A stretch of 64,000 nt of DNA from Microbacterium hibisci. Lineage in GTDB: Bacteria; Actinomycetota; Actinomycetes; Actinomycetales; Microbacteriaceae. Numbering within the stretch: the stretch's first letter is position 1; every line of letters starts with the position of its first letter. The translations under genes were made by a program, and so were the position numbers. Below the pieces are notes generated by a model. The model ran no database searches and had not been told where the DNA came from. It was given only the letters and a program-made list of their open reading frames with translations. Location of the stretch: positions 186,001 to 250,000 of the forward strand of contig NZ_JADIJC010000004.1 of NCBI RefSeq assembly GCF_015278255.1, written 5' to 3'. Positions 9,980 to 18,833 of this stretch are shown piece after piece.

Positions 9980-10303
9980 ATGACCGCCAAGGCGACGACC
10001 TCCGCCACGTTCGAGCAGGACGTGCTCCAGGCCGAGGGTCCGGTGCTCGTGGACTTCTGGGCGGAGTGGTGCGGCCCGTGTCGCATGGTCTCGCCCGTCC
10101 TCGACCAGATCCAGTCGGAGCACCCCGACAGGATCACGATCCTCAAGCTGAACGTCGACGAGAACCCCGACCTCGCGATGAAGTACCAGATCACGTCGAT
10201 CCCCGCGATGAAGGTCTTCAACAAGGGTCAGGTCGAGACCACGATCATCGGCGCGAAGCCGAAGTTCGCTCTCGAGCAGGACCTCGCTCCCTACATCGGC
10301 TGA
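9980..10303 (+). CDS. trxA: Thioredoxin
   Basis: 107 residues, the normal size of a one-domain thioredoxin. The active site is W30-C-G-P-C34, with the cis-Pro loop (TSIPAMKVF) further on. It reduces protein disulfides and is recycled by the TrxB encoded just upstream. ATG 9980 is chosen because AGAAGGAGAA lies directly before it; the frame is open further upstream but without homology. A strong hairpin terminator follows the stop. Confidence 0.97.
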   Translation: MTAKATTSATFEQDVLQAEGPVLVDFWAEWCGPCRMVSPVLDQIQSEHPDRITILKLNVDENPDLAMKYQITSIPAMKVFNKGQVETTIIGAKPKFALEQDLAPYIG

Positions 10304-10317
10304 GCAACATCTCCTCC

Positions 10318-10349
10318 GAAGCCCCGCCGGCTCGCGCCGGCGGGGCTTC
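10318..10349 (+). terminator. trxA terminator
   Basis: A perfect 14-bp stem (10318-10331 with 10336-10349) around TCGC, G+C-rich with GAAG/CTTC ends, 15 bp after the trxA stop. Confidence 0.9.
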
Positions 10350-10420
10350 GTCGTTCCACGGCGATCCCCTCATATGCCGTTCGCGGAATTCGGCGAGATC
10401 TGAAGAATTCTGCGGAGGCG

Positions 10421-10447
10421 TGTCGATCTGCGGCAGTCTGGTTCGAC
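10421..10447 (+). promoter_or_regulatory. Putative ECF42-type promoter of the DGPF gene
   Basis: TGTCGA at 10421-10426 is followed after 17 nt by CGAC at 10444-10447, about 65 nt before the start of the DGPF/YciI gene. A TGTCGA -35 and a CGA-type -10 are what I recall for ECF42 sigma factors, and an ECF42-like sigma gene lies 0.5 kb downstream. The match is by eye. Confidence 0.5.
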
Positions 10448-10511
10448 GCACACGGTGAAGGCTCACACGGGCCCGCAGCGGGCCTCTCGGCCCCCGACGA
10501 AAGGGAACACC

Positions 10512-10928
10512 ATGCGTTACATGTTCATCATGCAGGTCGAGGCCGAGGCGGCAGCGGCGTTCGACCCCACGGCCGCCGACGTGCCGGCGATGTACGCCGC
10601 GATGGGCGCGTACAACGAAGAGCTCCAGAAGGCGGGCGTCTTCCTCAGCGCCGAGGGACTCTCGGACGCGTCCGAGGGCTTCCGGCTCGACTTCGGCACG
10701 GTGCCGCCGGCGCAGACCGACGGCCCCTTCGCCGAGGCGCGTGAGGTGTTCACCGGGTTCTGGATCCTCGAGGTGGCCTCGCGCGAAGAGGCGGAGCACT
10801 GGGCCCGCAAGTGCCCGCTCGGCCCCGGCACCGTGTTGGAGGTGCGCCGAGTCAACGACTTCGCAGACCTCGACCAGAACGACGAGTGGGTGCAGAAGGC
10901 GCAGGAGTGGCGCGCCGCCAACGCCTGA
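10512..10928 (+). CDS. YciI/DGPF-domain protein
   Basis: 138 residues of the YciI-like fold. The family-naming DGPF motif is at 70-73 (TDGPFAEAREVF), and the N-terminus MRYMFIMQ is a typical first strand. ATG 10512 is chosen after AAAGGGAAC; the frame extends upstream to a GTG at 10455 without family similarity. DGPF proteins are the characteristic genomic partners of ECF42 sigma factors, and such a sigma gene lies at 11388, separated by a small opposite-strand gene. A ferredoxin-like-fold enzyme or sensor role is possible, but the reaction is unknown. Confidence 0.88.
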   Translation: MRYMFIMQVEAEAAAAFDPTAADVPAMYAAMGAYNEELQKAGVFLSAEGLSDASEGFRLDFGTVPPAQTDGPFAEAREVFTGFWILEVASREEAEHWARKCPLGPGTVLEVRRVNDFADLDQNDEWVQKAQEWRAANA

Positions 10929-10981
10929 GCGTGAGCGGGTTCGAGCCGATCACTTCGACTCGACCTGTTCGGGCGTGTGGC

Positions 10982-11332
10982 TCAGCTCGCTTCGGCACGC
11001 ACCGTCGGGTCCCACCGGCGGTGCGTGTTCGCGTCACCGAGCAAGCCCCACACCGCACGGGTGAGCGGGGGATAGTCGAGGGCGATCTGCCGCAGCACGC
11101 GGTAGTGCCGCGTGGCGTTCGGCCGCGACCCGCCGTTGGCGGCGATGTTCTCGGCGCGCAGCATGAACACGACGAGCTCGTCGACGCTGGGCAGGTCGTC
11201 CATGAAGTCCCACGGATCCTCGCCGGCCCGCAGACGTTCGGTGACGAGCACCGAGAGCTCATCCGCGGCCTCCGCACGCAGCAGCTCCAGGCTCGCGCGC
11301 CGGCGCGGGGTCTGCTCGTCGTTCGCCACCAA
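10982..11332 (-). CDS. Small conserved-looking hypothetical protein
   Basis: 116 residues, acidic to neutral and helical in character, with no signal peptide or membrane helix. It contains WDFMDDLPSVDELVVFMLRAE and ends in RRWDPTVRAEAS. I do not recognise a domain. It is encoded on the opposite strand between the DGPF gene and the ECF sigma gene. The codon pattern looks coding, and the intergenic spaces on both sides are short (54 and 55 bp), which supports a real gene. No function is proposed. Confidence 0.65.
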   Translation of the reverse strand: MVANDEQTPRRRASLELLRAEAADELSVLVTERLRAGEDPWDFMDDLPSVDELVVFMLRAENIAANGGSRPNATRHYRVLRQIALDYPPLTRAVWGLLGDANTHRRWDPTVRAEAS

Positions 11333-11387
11333 TCAAGGGTACGACGTCGCTCGGGCCTCGCGGGCCGGCCGCGCCTACGCTGACAGC

Positions 11388-12650
11388 ATGACCTCTGACG
11401 ACGCACACGCGCGCCGCGCGGTCGAGGCCGTGTGGCGGGAGGAGTCGGCCCGGATCGTGGCCGCCCTCACGCGGCACACCGGCGACTTCGCATGGGCCGA
11501 GGATCTGGCCCAAGAAGCGCTCGTCGAAGCGCTCGCGTCCTGGCCGGCCTCCGGCATCCCGGACAATCCCGGAGCCTGGCTCATGTCGGTCGCCAAACGA
11601 CGCGCCATCGACGGCTGGCGGCGACGCGAGCGCCTCGCGCAGCGCGAGCCGATGTTCGTCACCGAGGCCCTGGCCGCCGAGACCTCCGATCCGGTGCCCG
11701 ACGACGCCGACCCCGACCGCATCGACGACGACGTGCTCCGGCTCGTCTTCGTCGCGTGCCATCCCGTGCTCGCGCCGCAAGCGCGCCTCGCACTGACGCT
11801 CCGTACGGTGGCCGGACTCACCACCGAGCAGATCGCTCGTGCGCTGCTCATGACGGTGCCCACCGTTCAGCAGCGGATCGTCCGCGCGAAACGCCAACTC
11901 GCCGCCGAGGGCGTGGCATTCGAGGTGCCTGATCGCGCCGAGCGTCCGGCGCGGCTCGCCAGCGTGCTGCAGGTGATCTACCTGCTCTTCACCGAGGGGT
12001 ACTCCGCTGCCGAGGGGGAGGGGCTCCTGCGCCCCGAAGTCGCCCGCGAAGCGGTTCGGCTCGGCCGGCAGCTCGTCGCGATGATGCCGCGGGAATCCGA
12101 GATCTGGTCCCTCATCGCGCTCATGGAGTTCCAGTCGTCGCGGTTCGCCGCGCGCGTCGACGCGGACGGACTGCCGGTCACCCTCGCCGACCAGGATCGC
12201 CGCCGCTGGGATCATTCGGCGATCACGCGCGGTCGCGAGGCGATGCGGAGAGCGGATGCCGCCTCCCGCGGCATCGGCTACTACGGCCTGCAGGCCGCCA
12301 TCGCTGAATGTCATGCGATGGCGCCCGACTTCGCCTCGACGGACTGGACCCGGATCCTCCGGCTCTACGACACGCTCGAGTCGCTCGCGCCGTCGGCGGT
12401 GGTGCGACTCAACCGCGCCGTCGCACTTTCCATGGCGCGCGGGCCCGAGCCCGCCCTCGCGGTGGTGGACGAGCTCACACCCGAGCTCTCGGGGTTCCGC
12501 CCGCTGACCGCCGTGCGCGCCGAGCTTCTCGAGCGTCTCGGACGAACGGATGCCGCGGCCTCCGAGTTCCTCGCGGCGGCAGAGCTGCCTGGCAATGCGG
12601 CCGAAGCCGAAGCCCTGCGGCGTCGTGCGGCGGCACTCCGGCGGCTATGA
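11388..12650 (+). CDS. ECF42-like RNA polymerase sigma factor with DUF6596/TPR-like C-terminus
   Basis: 420 residues. The sigma-70 region 2 (FAWAEDLAQEALVEALASW, about 25-45) and region 4 (TVAGLTTEQIARALLMTVPTVQQRI, about 140-165) are followed by a long helical C-terminal extension of the DUF6596/TPR-like kind that defines the ECF42 group. These factors usually have no anti-sigma gene, and none is visible here; the extension is thought to govern activity. The nearby DGPF gene is the expected target. ATG 11388 is chosen because homology begins there, although the frame is open from 11112. It converges with parB: the two stop codons overlap by 6 nt. Confidence 0.9.
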   Translation: MTSDDAHARRAVEAVWREESARIVAALTRHTGDFAWAEDLAQEALVEALASWPASGIPDNPGAWLMSVAKRRAIDGWRRRERLAQREPMFVTEALAAETSDPVPDDADPDRIDDDVLRLVFVACHPVLAPQARLALTLRTVAGLTTEQIARALLMTVPTVQQRIVRAKRQLAAEGVAFEVPDRAERPARLASVLQVIYLLFTEGYSAAEGEGLLRPEVAREAVRLGRQLVAMMPRESEIWSLIALMEFQSSRFAARVDADGLPVTLADQDRRRWDHSAITRGREAMRRADAASRGIGYYGLQAAIAECHAMAPDFASTDWTRILRLYDTLESLAPSAVVRLNRAVALSMARGPEPALAVVDELTPELSGFRPLTAVRAELLERLGRTDAAASEFLAAAELPGNAAEAEALRRRAAALRRL

Positions 12651-13634
12651 CGCCTCGAGGGCCCCGTACTCCGTCTCGCCGAGTTCGGCGAGGATGCGAT
12701 TCAGATCCTGAATCGTCGCGAAATCTATGCTGATCTGGCCTTTACGTGCCGTCAGCGCGATCTTGACGCGCGTGTTCAGCCGATCACCCAGGCGCCCGGC
12801 GACCTCATCCAGGTGGGAGCGGCGAGATCCGGCCTGCGGCTTCGCCGAACGGGTGGGGGAGGCGTCCGGCAGCTTCGCCGCAGCTTCGGCGGCGCGGACC
12901 GAGAGGTCCTCGTTGACGATCTTGTCAGCGAAGCGCTGCATCGCGGTGGGATCCTCGAGCGACAGGATCGCGCGGGCGTGGCCGGCGGTGAGCACTCCCG
13001 CAGCGACCCGCTGCTGCACCGGCACGGGCAGCTTGAGGAGGCGGATGGTGTTGCTGATCTGCGGGCGCGAGCGGCCGATGCGGGTGGCGAGCTCCTCCTG
13101 CGTGATGCCGAAGTCTTCGAGCAGCTGCTGGTACGCCGACGCCTCTTCCAGGGGATTCAGCTCTGAGCGGTGCAGGTTCTCGAGCAGGGCGTCACGAAGC
13201 AGGTGCTCGTCTGCGGTCTCGCGCACGATGGCGGGGATCGATGTGAGTCCGGCTTCGCGGGCGGCGCGGGTACGGCGCTCACCCATGATGAGCTCGTAGT
13301 CGCCCTTCTCGTTGAGGCGGACCACCACCGGCTGCAGCACCCCGAATTCGCGCACGCTGTGCACGAGCTCTGCGAAGTGCTCAGGGTCGAAGTTCGTGCG
13401 CGGCTGGCGCGGATTGGGAACGATGTCGTGCGGGTCGATGTGGGCCAGGTGGGCGCCGGGCACCTCGACGAGATCCTCTCGCACGTCCGCGTCGGAGGTG
13501 GAGCCGGCCGGTTCGGCCTCGCTCACCGCGACGGCACGGGGGAAGAAGACATCTGCGGGACGCTCGTCAGCCTGCTCGTTCGTCGGGATCAGTGCCCCGA
13601 TTCCGCGGCCGAGTCCTGTGCGCTTCGCTGCCAT
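12645..13634 (-). CDS. parB: Chromosome-partitioning protein ParB
   Basis: 329 residues. It binds parS DNA and spreads as a CTP-dependent clamp. The N-terminal GLGRGIGALIP (7-17) is the conserved peptide that contacts ParA. The CTP-binding boxes are GERRTRAA (118-125; Thr where many ParBs have Trp) and ENLHRS (152-157). The helix-turn-helix that reads parS is at about 177-203, and the C-terminal dimerisation domain follows. The ATG overlaps the parA stop (TGATG), so the two genes are translationally coupled. Its predicted binding sites are clustered upstream of parA. Confidence 0.97.
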   Translation of the reverse strand: MAAKRTGLGRGIGALIPTNEQADERPADVFFPRAVAVSEAEPAGSTSDADVREDLVEVPGAHLAHIDPHDIVPNPRQPRTNFDPEHFAELVHSVREFGVLQPVVVRLNEKGDYELIMGERRTRAAREAGLTSIPAIVRETADEHLLRDALLENLHRSELNPLEEASAYQQLLEDFGITQEELATRIGRSRPQISNTIRLLKLPVPVQQRVAAGVLTAGHARAILSLEDPTAMQRFADKIVNEDLSVRAAEAAAKLPDASPTRSAKPQAGSRRSHLDEVAGRLGDRLNTRVKIALTARKGQISIDFATIQDLNRILAELGETEYGALEAS

Positions 13635-14920
13635 CACGCGCCCCTTTCGTTCGAGGCGCTGTCGCGCCGGATCATCTCGACAGCCGCTTCGCGGTACGCA
13701 ATGGCGCCGGCCGACTGTCCATCGTAGGCGAGAACGGACTGCCCGAAACTCGGCGCCTCCGACACGCGCACCGACCGCGGGATGATGGTGTCGAGCACCT
13801 CGCGGGGGAAGTGAGCTCGCACCTCGTCGGCGACCTGCTGGGCAAGCCTGGTGCGCCCGTCGTACATCGTCAGCATGATGGTCGACAGCTCCAGACGGGG
13901 ATTGAGGTGCTTCTGGATCATCCGCACCGTGCCGAGCAGCTGACTCAACCCCTCGAGCGCGTAGTACTCGCACTGAATGGGGATGAGCAGCTCGCCGGCG
14001 GCGGTGAAGGCGTTGATGGTGAGGAGACCGAGCGAGGGTGGGCAGTCGATGAGAATGAAGTCGAGCTCACCGGGATTGCTCGCGAGGTAGTCGTCGACAG
14101 CGACGCGCAGGCGGTGCTCGCGCGCGACCTGTGACACGAGCTCGATCTCGGCACCCGCCAGGTGGATCGTGCTCGGTGCACACAGCAGGTTCGGCGACTC
14201 AGGGCTCACCTGGATGATGTCGGCCAGCGGGAACTCGTCGATGAGCACGTCGTACACGCTCGGCGTGTCTGCGGTGTGCGGCACACCCAGTGCGGTCGAG
14301 GCGTTGCCCTGCGGATCGAGGTCGATCACCAGGACCTTTGCGCCTCGTTCGGCCATTGCAGCCGCGAGATTGACGGTGGTCGTCGTCTTGCCGACGCCGC
14401 CCTTCTGGTTCGACACGGTGAGCACGCGCGTCCGGCCGGTGAGCTGCACGTCGGCTTCTTCGAGCGCCTTGCGGCGTGCGGAGAGGTCTGCGAGTTCCCG
14501 AGCGATCGGGGAGTCGTCGGCCTCCTGCGCGAATGCGGCGCCGTCCTGCTGCACGATAGGGGATTCCTCTTCCTGCGTGACGGTCGAGCCCTCGGGTGAT
14601 GCGGCTTCGAGTGATGCGGCTTCGGGTGATGCGGCCTCGGGTGATGCGGCTTCGTGTGATGCGGTGGCTTCGGGTGTGAGGTCAGTGTCCTCACTCGGTT
14701 CGACATTGCCGTCGCGTTCCGCTTCGTCGGCTTTGTCCTCGTGCGCCTGGCGGGGGCCGCCGTCCTCCTCGGATGAGGAGCCTTCGTCGGGCGACGGCGC
14801 CTCGCTGAGGTCGGACTCGTGAAGGGACGCATCCTCGGTCACCGACTCCGGCGTCCAGACCGTACGCGGTTCGTCGGACGAGATGGATGCCTGAGCGTCG
14901 ACCTCGGCCGGTTGTTTCAC
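13634..14920 (-). CDS. parA: Chromosome-partitioning ATPase ParA with long acidic N-terminal extension
   Basis: 428 residues from the GTG at 14920. This start is chosen because GGGGGAGAG lies 6 nt upstream; the frame stays open to an ATG at 15013. The deviant Walker A KGGVGKTT is at 173-180, followed by the normal ParA fold. The protein moves ParB-parS complexes by ATP-dependent, non-specific DNA binding. About 165 residues precede the ATPase. They are rich in Glu, Asp, Ser and Pro, with a short repeat of AASPE/AASLE at 91-110. Most ParA/Soj proteins lack such an extension. The start codon is inside a perfect parS site, so ParB binding may affect expression. Confidence 0.95.
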   Translation of the reverse strand: MKQPAEVDAQASISSDEPRTVWTPESVTEDASLHESDLSEAPSPDEGSSSEEDGGPRQAHEDKADEAERDGNVEPSEDTDLTPEATASHEAASPEAASPEAASLEAASPEGSTVTQEEESPIVQQDGAAFAQEADDSPIARELADLSARRKALEEADVQLTGRTRVLTVSNQKGGVGKTTTTVNLAAAMAERGAKVLVIDLDPQGNASTALGVPHTADTPSVYDVLIDEFPLADIIQVSPESPNLLCAPSTIHLAGAEIELVSQVAREHRLRVAVDDYLASNPGELDFILIDCPPSLGLLTINAFTAAGELLIPIQCEYYALEGLSQLLGTVRMIQKHLNPRLELSTIMLTMYDGRTRLAQQVADEVRAHFPREVLDTIIPRSVRVSEAPSFGQSVLAYDGQSAGAIAYREAAVEMIRRDSASNERGA

Positions 14921-14927
14921 GTGAAAC
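14914..14927. other. parS site, perfect 14-mer
   Basis: GTTTCACGTGAAAC. It contains the GTG start codon of parA, read on the minus strand. Confidence 0.95.
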
Positions 14928-15350
14928 TCTCCCCCGTGCCCGAGCCGCTCAACATCGTCTCCCACCCTATCCCGCCTTCCCCCCATCCCCAGCCGCCGGA
15001 GCCACTTATTCATGCGTTCCTTACCATTCCGCGTGGATGATCCACCTCCCTAGTCAACCTTGGGCCGCGCGTTCAGTCGCGCCAACCCGCCGCTCGCTCG
15101 CGACTGAGAACTCTCTCATTCGGCCCGGGCTCCTCGGCGCCGATCCGACGCCTTCACACCCCGCCGATGTCACGACGGCGTGGCAGCCTTCCTCGCACCG
15201 ACACCGCTCCGGTGTGGCGTTGTTCGGGGGCTGGACCGAGGTCTGATGAATCAATTTGCGGGCGTGCTTACGGCACGCGCGGCCGCCAGGGCGCGGGTTC
15301 TTGGGGACGGCTTCGCTGCCCGCCGGCGGGCTGCGGCTGAGCCTGTGTGC

Positions 15351-15364
15351 GTTTCACGTGAAAC
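15351..15364. other. parS site, perfect 14-mer
   Basis: GTTTCACGTGAAAC, 437 bp from the parA copy, about twice the repeat period seen further right. Confidence 0.93.
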
Positions 15365-15903
15365 ACAGCAGGTGAATCGCGCTCGCTACCGGGGGCGTGT
15401 GCCACGCGTGAGCCCAGGCGGCGCGATGGCTCGCCGCCGGCGGTCAACGCAGGCTCGTCGGGGGCAATCGCGACCAAACCGTGCGCGAGCTGTTTCGGGC
15501 CCACTGTTCGGGTTCGCAAGTCGGGGACGCGTACGCGACGCGCATTCGTCCGACTCATCGGCACATCCTGTCGTCGACCGGCATGGCGACGCGTGTAAGG
15601 CGGGCGCACAACGGTCGCTGAGGCGCCGGGTGGTCAGGTCGCAGACAGGACGCTCCGGCTCGCGGTCAACAGCATCCTGCATCTCGCGACTCACGTACGC
15701 GACAGGTGGACGCTCGCGTGGGGGAGGACGTACCCTCGACTGCCTTGCCTCCGCGATCGAGATGTCGATCACGGCGTGACGATCCCGGCGTTGCCGAGCG
15801 TCCGACGCGGCTAACGGCGCCCTCGCGGTGTAGGCGGCGGATGTGTCGATCGCTGTGTGCAGGATCACGGTCTCCAACGCACGCCCGCATGCCTATCGAG
15901 ACG

Positions 15904-15917
15904 GTTTCACGTGAAAC
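15904..15917. other. parS site, perfect 14-mer
   Basis: GTTTCACGTGAAAC flanked by G on both sides. Confidence 0.93.
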
Positions 15918-16367
15918 GGTGAGGTGCTGAACCCAACTCCCACCGCATCCATTCCTCGAGTGGAGGTCTGGTCGTCTCGGGTTCGATGAGCTGACGCCTC
16001 GATCGCCGCGGCACGCCGATCCGTCCGCCCGCGCAAGCAAGGGAGTTGCCCATTCTGGTGAAATGCTTCGTCGGTCAGACGCTCTGATGCACCCGCCCCA
16101 TCGTCGCGGTGGACCGGGACGGGTCTCGGAGGCCGCGGTTTACGCGCGGTTCAGCCGCGACCTATCCGAACGAGCGCGACCATCATCATCATGATTCGGA
16201 GACGCAGATGGCCCAGTTCGGGGGGGCGGCCCCGAGTCGGTGTGGCTCTCTCAACCGCGCCGTCCGCGGTGAGGGCCAAACTGAGGACGCACCGGAGGTG
16301 CGCGCTGACCGTCGGCAACCTGTCGAGGGCGGTCACCGACCGTAGCGAGGCCCGATCAGTCGCTCCC

Positions 16368-16381
16368 GTTTCACGTGAAAC
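16368..16381. other. parS site, perfect 14-mer
   Basis: GTTTCACGTGAAAC. It is 688 bp before the next copy. Confidence 0.93.
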
Positions 16382-17055
16382 GTCGCGTGGGCGGCTCATG
16401 TCAGCCGTAACAAGAGCTCAGCCCTCCGATGCAACGGCGCGAGCCGACACTCTGAGCGTTCCCGTAGGGACGCACTGCTGTAGCAGGCGTCGGTTGTGCT
16501 GCACAGCAAGCGACCGCCGCGGATCCGCACATGGGGAGAGGGGTGCCCGTGGTGCCTACTCGTGTGCTCGTCGCCGGATGAGGCGCGTAGTACGAGCCCT
16601 CCCTCCGCAAGGCCGGCGGTCGCACCCACCGCGGACGACGACCCGCGTTCCGCACAGTGGCTCGCGATGAGACGCGCGCCGTGTCACCGCGGCTCCCGCC
16701 CCATGCTCGCGGACTCTGCTGCGGTGATGGGACGTCCGTCACGGCGGTGTCAGCTGGTCGCAGAGGCGAGTCGCTCGCACCGGGCCGCGGTCTCGACACG
16801 CACCGTCGCGGGCATGGAAGTCCCGGACATCCGCATGGTCGGTGCGCTTCTGATCAAACCGGCCAGCCCACCGCAGGGCCCCAGCGACCACGCGCGCGTC
16901 GCTGCCACGCCCACCGCGGATCGCGCACCCGGCGGGGGACCCGGGGTCACGGTCCTGGTTCCATCGCCGGAACACGTAGGGCACCAAAGCCTCGCCGGAC
17001 GGTGAACGCGTCCGGAGCAAGTCCCGGGGTCGCACGACGTCCGACTCTCGAGTCC

Positions 17056-17069
17056 GTTTCACGTGAAAC
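17056..17069. other. parS site, perfect 14-mer
   Basis: GTTTCACGTGAAAC; the first copy in the regular 222-bp array. Confidence 0.93.
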
Positions 17070-17272
17070 TCCCCGCATCGTCTGGGCAGCGGACGCACGC
17101 CGGGGTATCGATCGCGGATAGCAACCACTCGTGGGGGAGCGCTGCGTGGCGCCGGCAGCAGCAGCCAAGACCGCGTGGGCTTGCCCGCTGGCCTCTTGAA
17201 ATACTCAAGGTTCCCGAGGGGCTCTGCGGACCCGCGTGCCCGCTGAGGAACGACATCCCATCTCCGGGATGT

Positions 17273-17286
17273 GTTTCACGTGAAAC
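17273..17286. other. parS site, perfect 14-mer
   Basis: TGTTTCACGTGAAACG context, unit 2 of the array. Confidence 0.93.
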
Positions 17287-17496
17287 GCCTTGCGTCGCCG
17301 TGCTCTTGGCAACGGATGAATGCCCCTGTCGCAGTGCGGTCCGCTCCAACCAGCGGGTGAGCGCGCTACCCGCCGGGCAGCAGTCAAGACCTGCGATGGA
17401 TCCTCCGGTGGAAGCTCGCGGGCGCGTTTGGCCCTCGGGAAGCTGTAGTATTCCGAACGACTCTGCGCCACGAGTGACATCCGCGCTTCGCAACGT

Positions 17497-17510
17497 GTTT
17501 CACGTGAAAC
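17497..17510. other. parS site, perfect 14-mer
   Basis: TGTTTCACGTGAAACG context, unit 3 of the array. Confidence 0.93.
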
Positions 17511-17704
17511 GCCGCCTGCAGCTCTGGTCACGGGTGAAATGCGACCGTCGCAGAGGGTCCCGCAACAGGCCGACGACGAACGCTACGTGCAGGGCCGTAG
17601 CCGAGACCACCTGCAGTGCTGCTCGCCGGGCTATTCGGACTGCTCAGACCTCCCTCGGCGTCACGCGCCCGCGCACTTCCGCCACGGAACGACTTCCGCG
17701 ATGG

Positions 17705-17718
17705 GTTTCACGTGAAAA
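17705..17718. other. parS site, one mismatch
   Basis: GTTTCACGTGAAAA; the last base departs from the palindrome. Unit 4 of the array. Confidence 0.85.
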
Positions 17719-17929
17719 GCCGTGGGGCCAGCCGTCGCACCCGATGAACGCCGCCATCGTCGGGAGTGCGAACACCACAGCGCAAACGGGGGAAAGCGCC
17801 ACGCGCGGGCAGCAGTCGAAACCGTCAGCCACAGTTCCTCCGCCGGGTCATCGGGAACGCTCAAGCATCCCGAGAGGACAGCATGTGAGCGAGCTCCCAC
17901 CGGCGAAGGTCGTGCGATCTCCGCCACGT

Positions 17930-17943
17930 GTTTCACGTGAAAC
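17930..17943. other. parS site, perfect 14-mer
   Basis: TGTTTCACGTGAAACG context, unit 5 of the array. Confidence 0.93.
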
Positions 17944-18141
17944 GCCGTGCGTCGTTTAGCTGACGGATGAACGCCGTCGTCGGAGCGCGGACAGCCGCTA
18001 CCCAGCGGCGATGCGACGTGGGGGGTGAGAGCCAAGACGATGGCATTGGTTCTTCCGCGGGTTCATCGGCAATCGCTCAAACCACCCGAGGGGTCGCCTC
18101 GCCCGTGAACTCCTGCCGGGGACATCCGGTCTCCGCGACGT

Positions 18142-18155
18142 GTCTCATGTGCAGC
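18142..18155. other. Degenerate parS-like site, four mismatches
   Basis: GTCTCATGTGCAGC. It occupies the expected unit position (unit 6), and the flanking GCCGTGCGT is intact. The palindrome is decayed and ParB binding is doubtful. Confidence 0.6.
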
Positions 18156-18325
18156 GCCGTGCGTAGCCTTCGCGCCGGAGAAACGTCGCCATCGTCTGGA
18201 GTGCGGACAGCAGCTGAAAGCGGATGAGCCCGCTTCGCGCGGGCAGTAGTCGAGACCGCCTGCAACGGTTCCCCCGGCCGAGTCGTTGAGACATGCTCAA
18301 GTTCCCCCTGGGTCAGCCCGCCAGC

Positions 18326-18367
18326 GAGCTCCCGCCGGCAAGCTCCCGCCGGTGAGCTCCCGGCGAC
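18326..18367 (+). repeat. Three tandem copies of a 14-bp element inside unit 6
   Basis: GAGCTCCCGCCGGC-like units begin at 18326, 18340 and 18354. The two extra copies account for the 251-bp length of this unit against about 222 bp elsewhere. Confidence 0.8.
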
Positions 18368-18392
18368 GAACGACAATCGGCCTGCGGGACGT

Positions 18393-18406
18393 GTTTCACG
18401 TGAAAC
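18393..18406. other. parS site, perfect 14-mer
   Basis: TGTTTCACGTGAAACG context, unit 7 of the array. Confidence 0.93.
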
Positions 18407-18612
18407 GCCGTGCGTGGCCTTCGCGCCAGATGAACGCCACCATCGTCGGAAGTGAGGGCAGCAACCGACTGCGGGCGAGCCCGCTTCGCGCGGCAGCAGT
18501 CAAGACCGTCTGCAATGGTTCCTGCGCCGGTTCATTGGGAATACTCGAGCATCCCCAGAAGCCCAGCAAGCCCACGGCTCTCACCGACGAACGACTTCGA
18601 TTCCAGCGACGT

Positions 18613-18626
18613 GTTTCACGTGAAAC
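18613..18626. other. parS site, perfect 14-mer
   Basis: TGTTTCACGTGAAACG context, unit 8 of the array. Confidence 0.93.
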
Positions 18627-18833
18627 GCCGTGCGTAGGCTTCGCGCCGGGTAAACGTCGCCATCGTCGGGAGTACGGATCGCAGCCGAGAGCGGCGACTC
18701 CGCCTCGCGCGGGCATTAGCCAAGACCGCGTGCAACTCTTCGTCGGCCGGTTCATTCGGAATACTCGAGCACCCCGAGAGGTTCAGCCCGCGCACGAGCC
18801 TTCACCGACGAACAACATCCGATGCCGCAGCGT

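Noticed and set aside
11112..11387. N-terminal extension of the ECF sigma factor
   Set aside because: Overlaps the antisense 116-aa gene and lacks sigma homology; region 2 homology starts after ATG 11388.
17063..17959. 298-residue frame with repeated VSRETP
   Set aside because: The repeated peptide is the parS palindrome in translation. The frame has no domain and competes with others on both strands.
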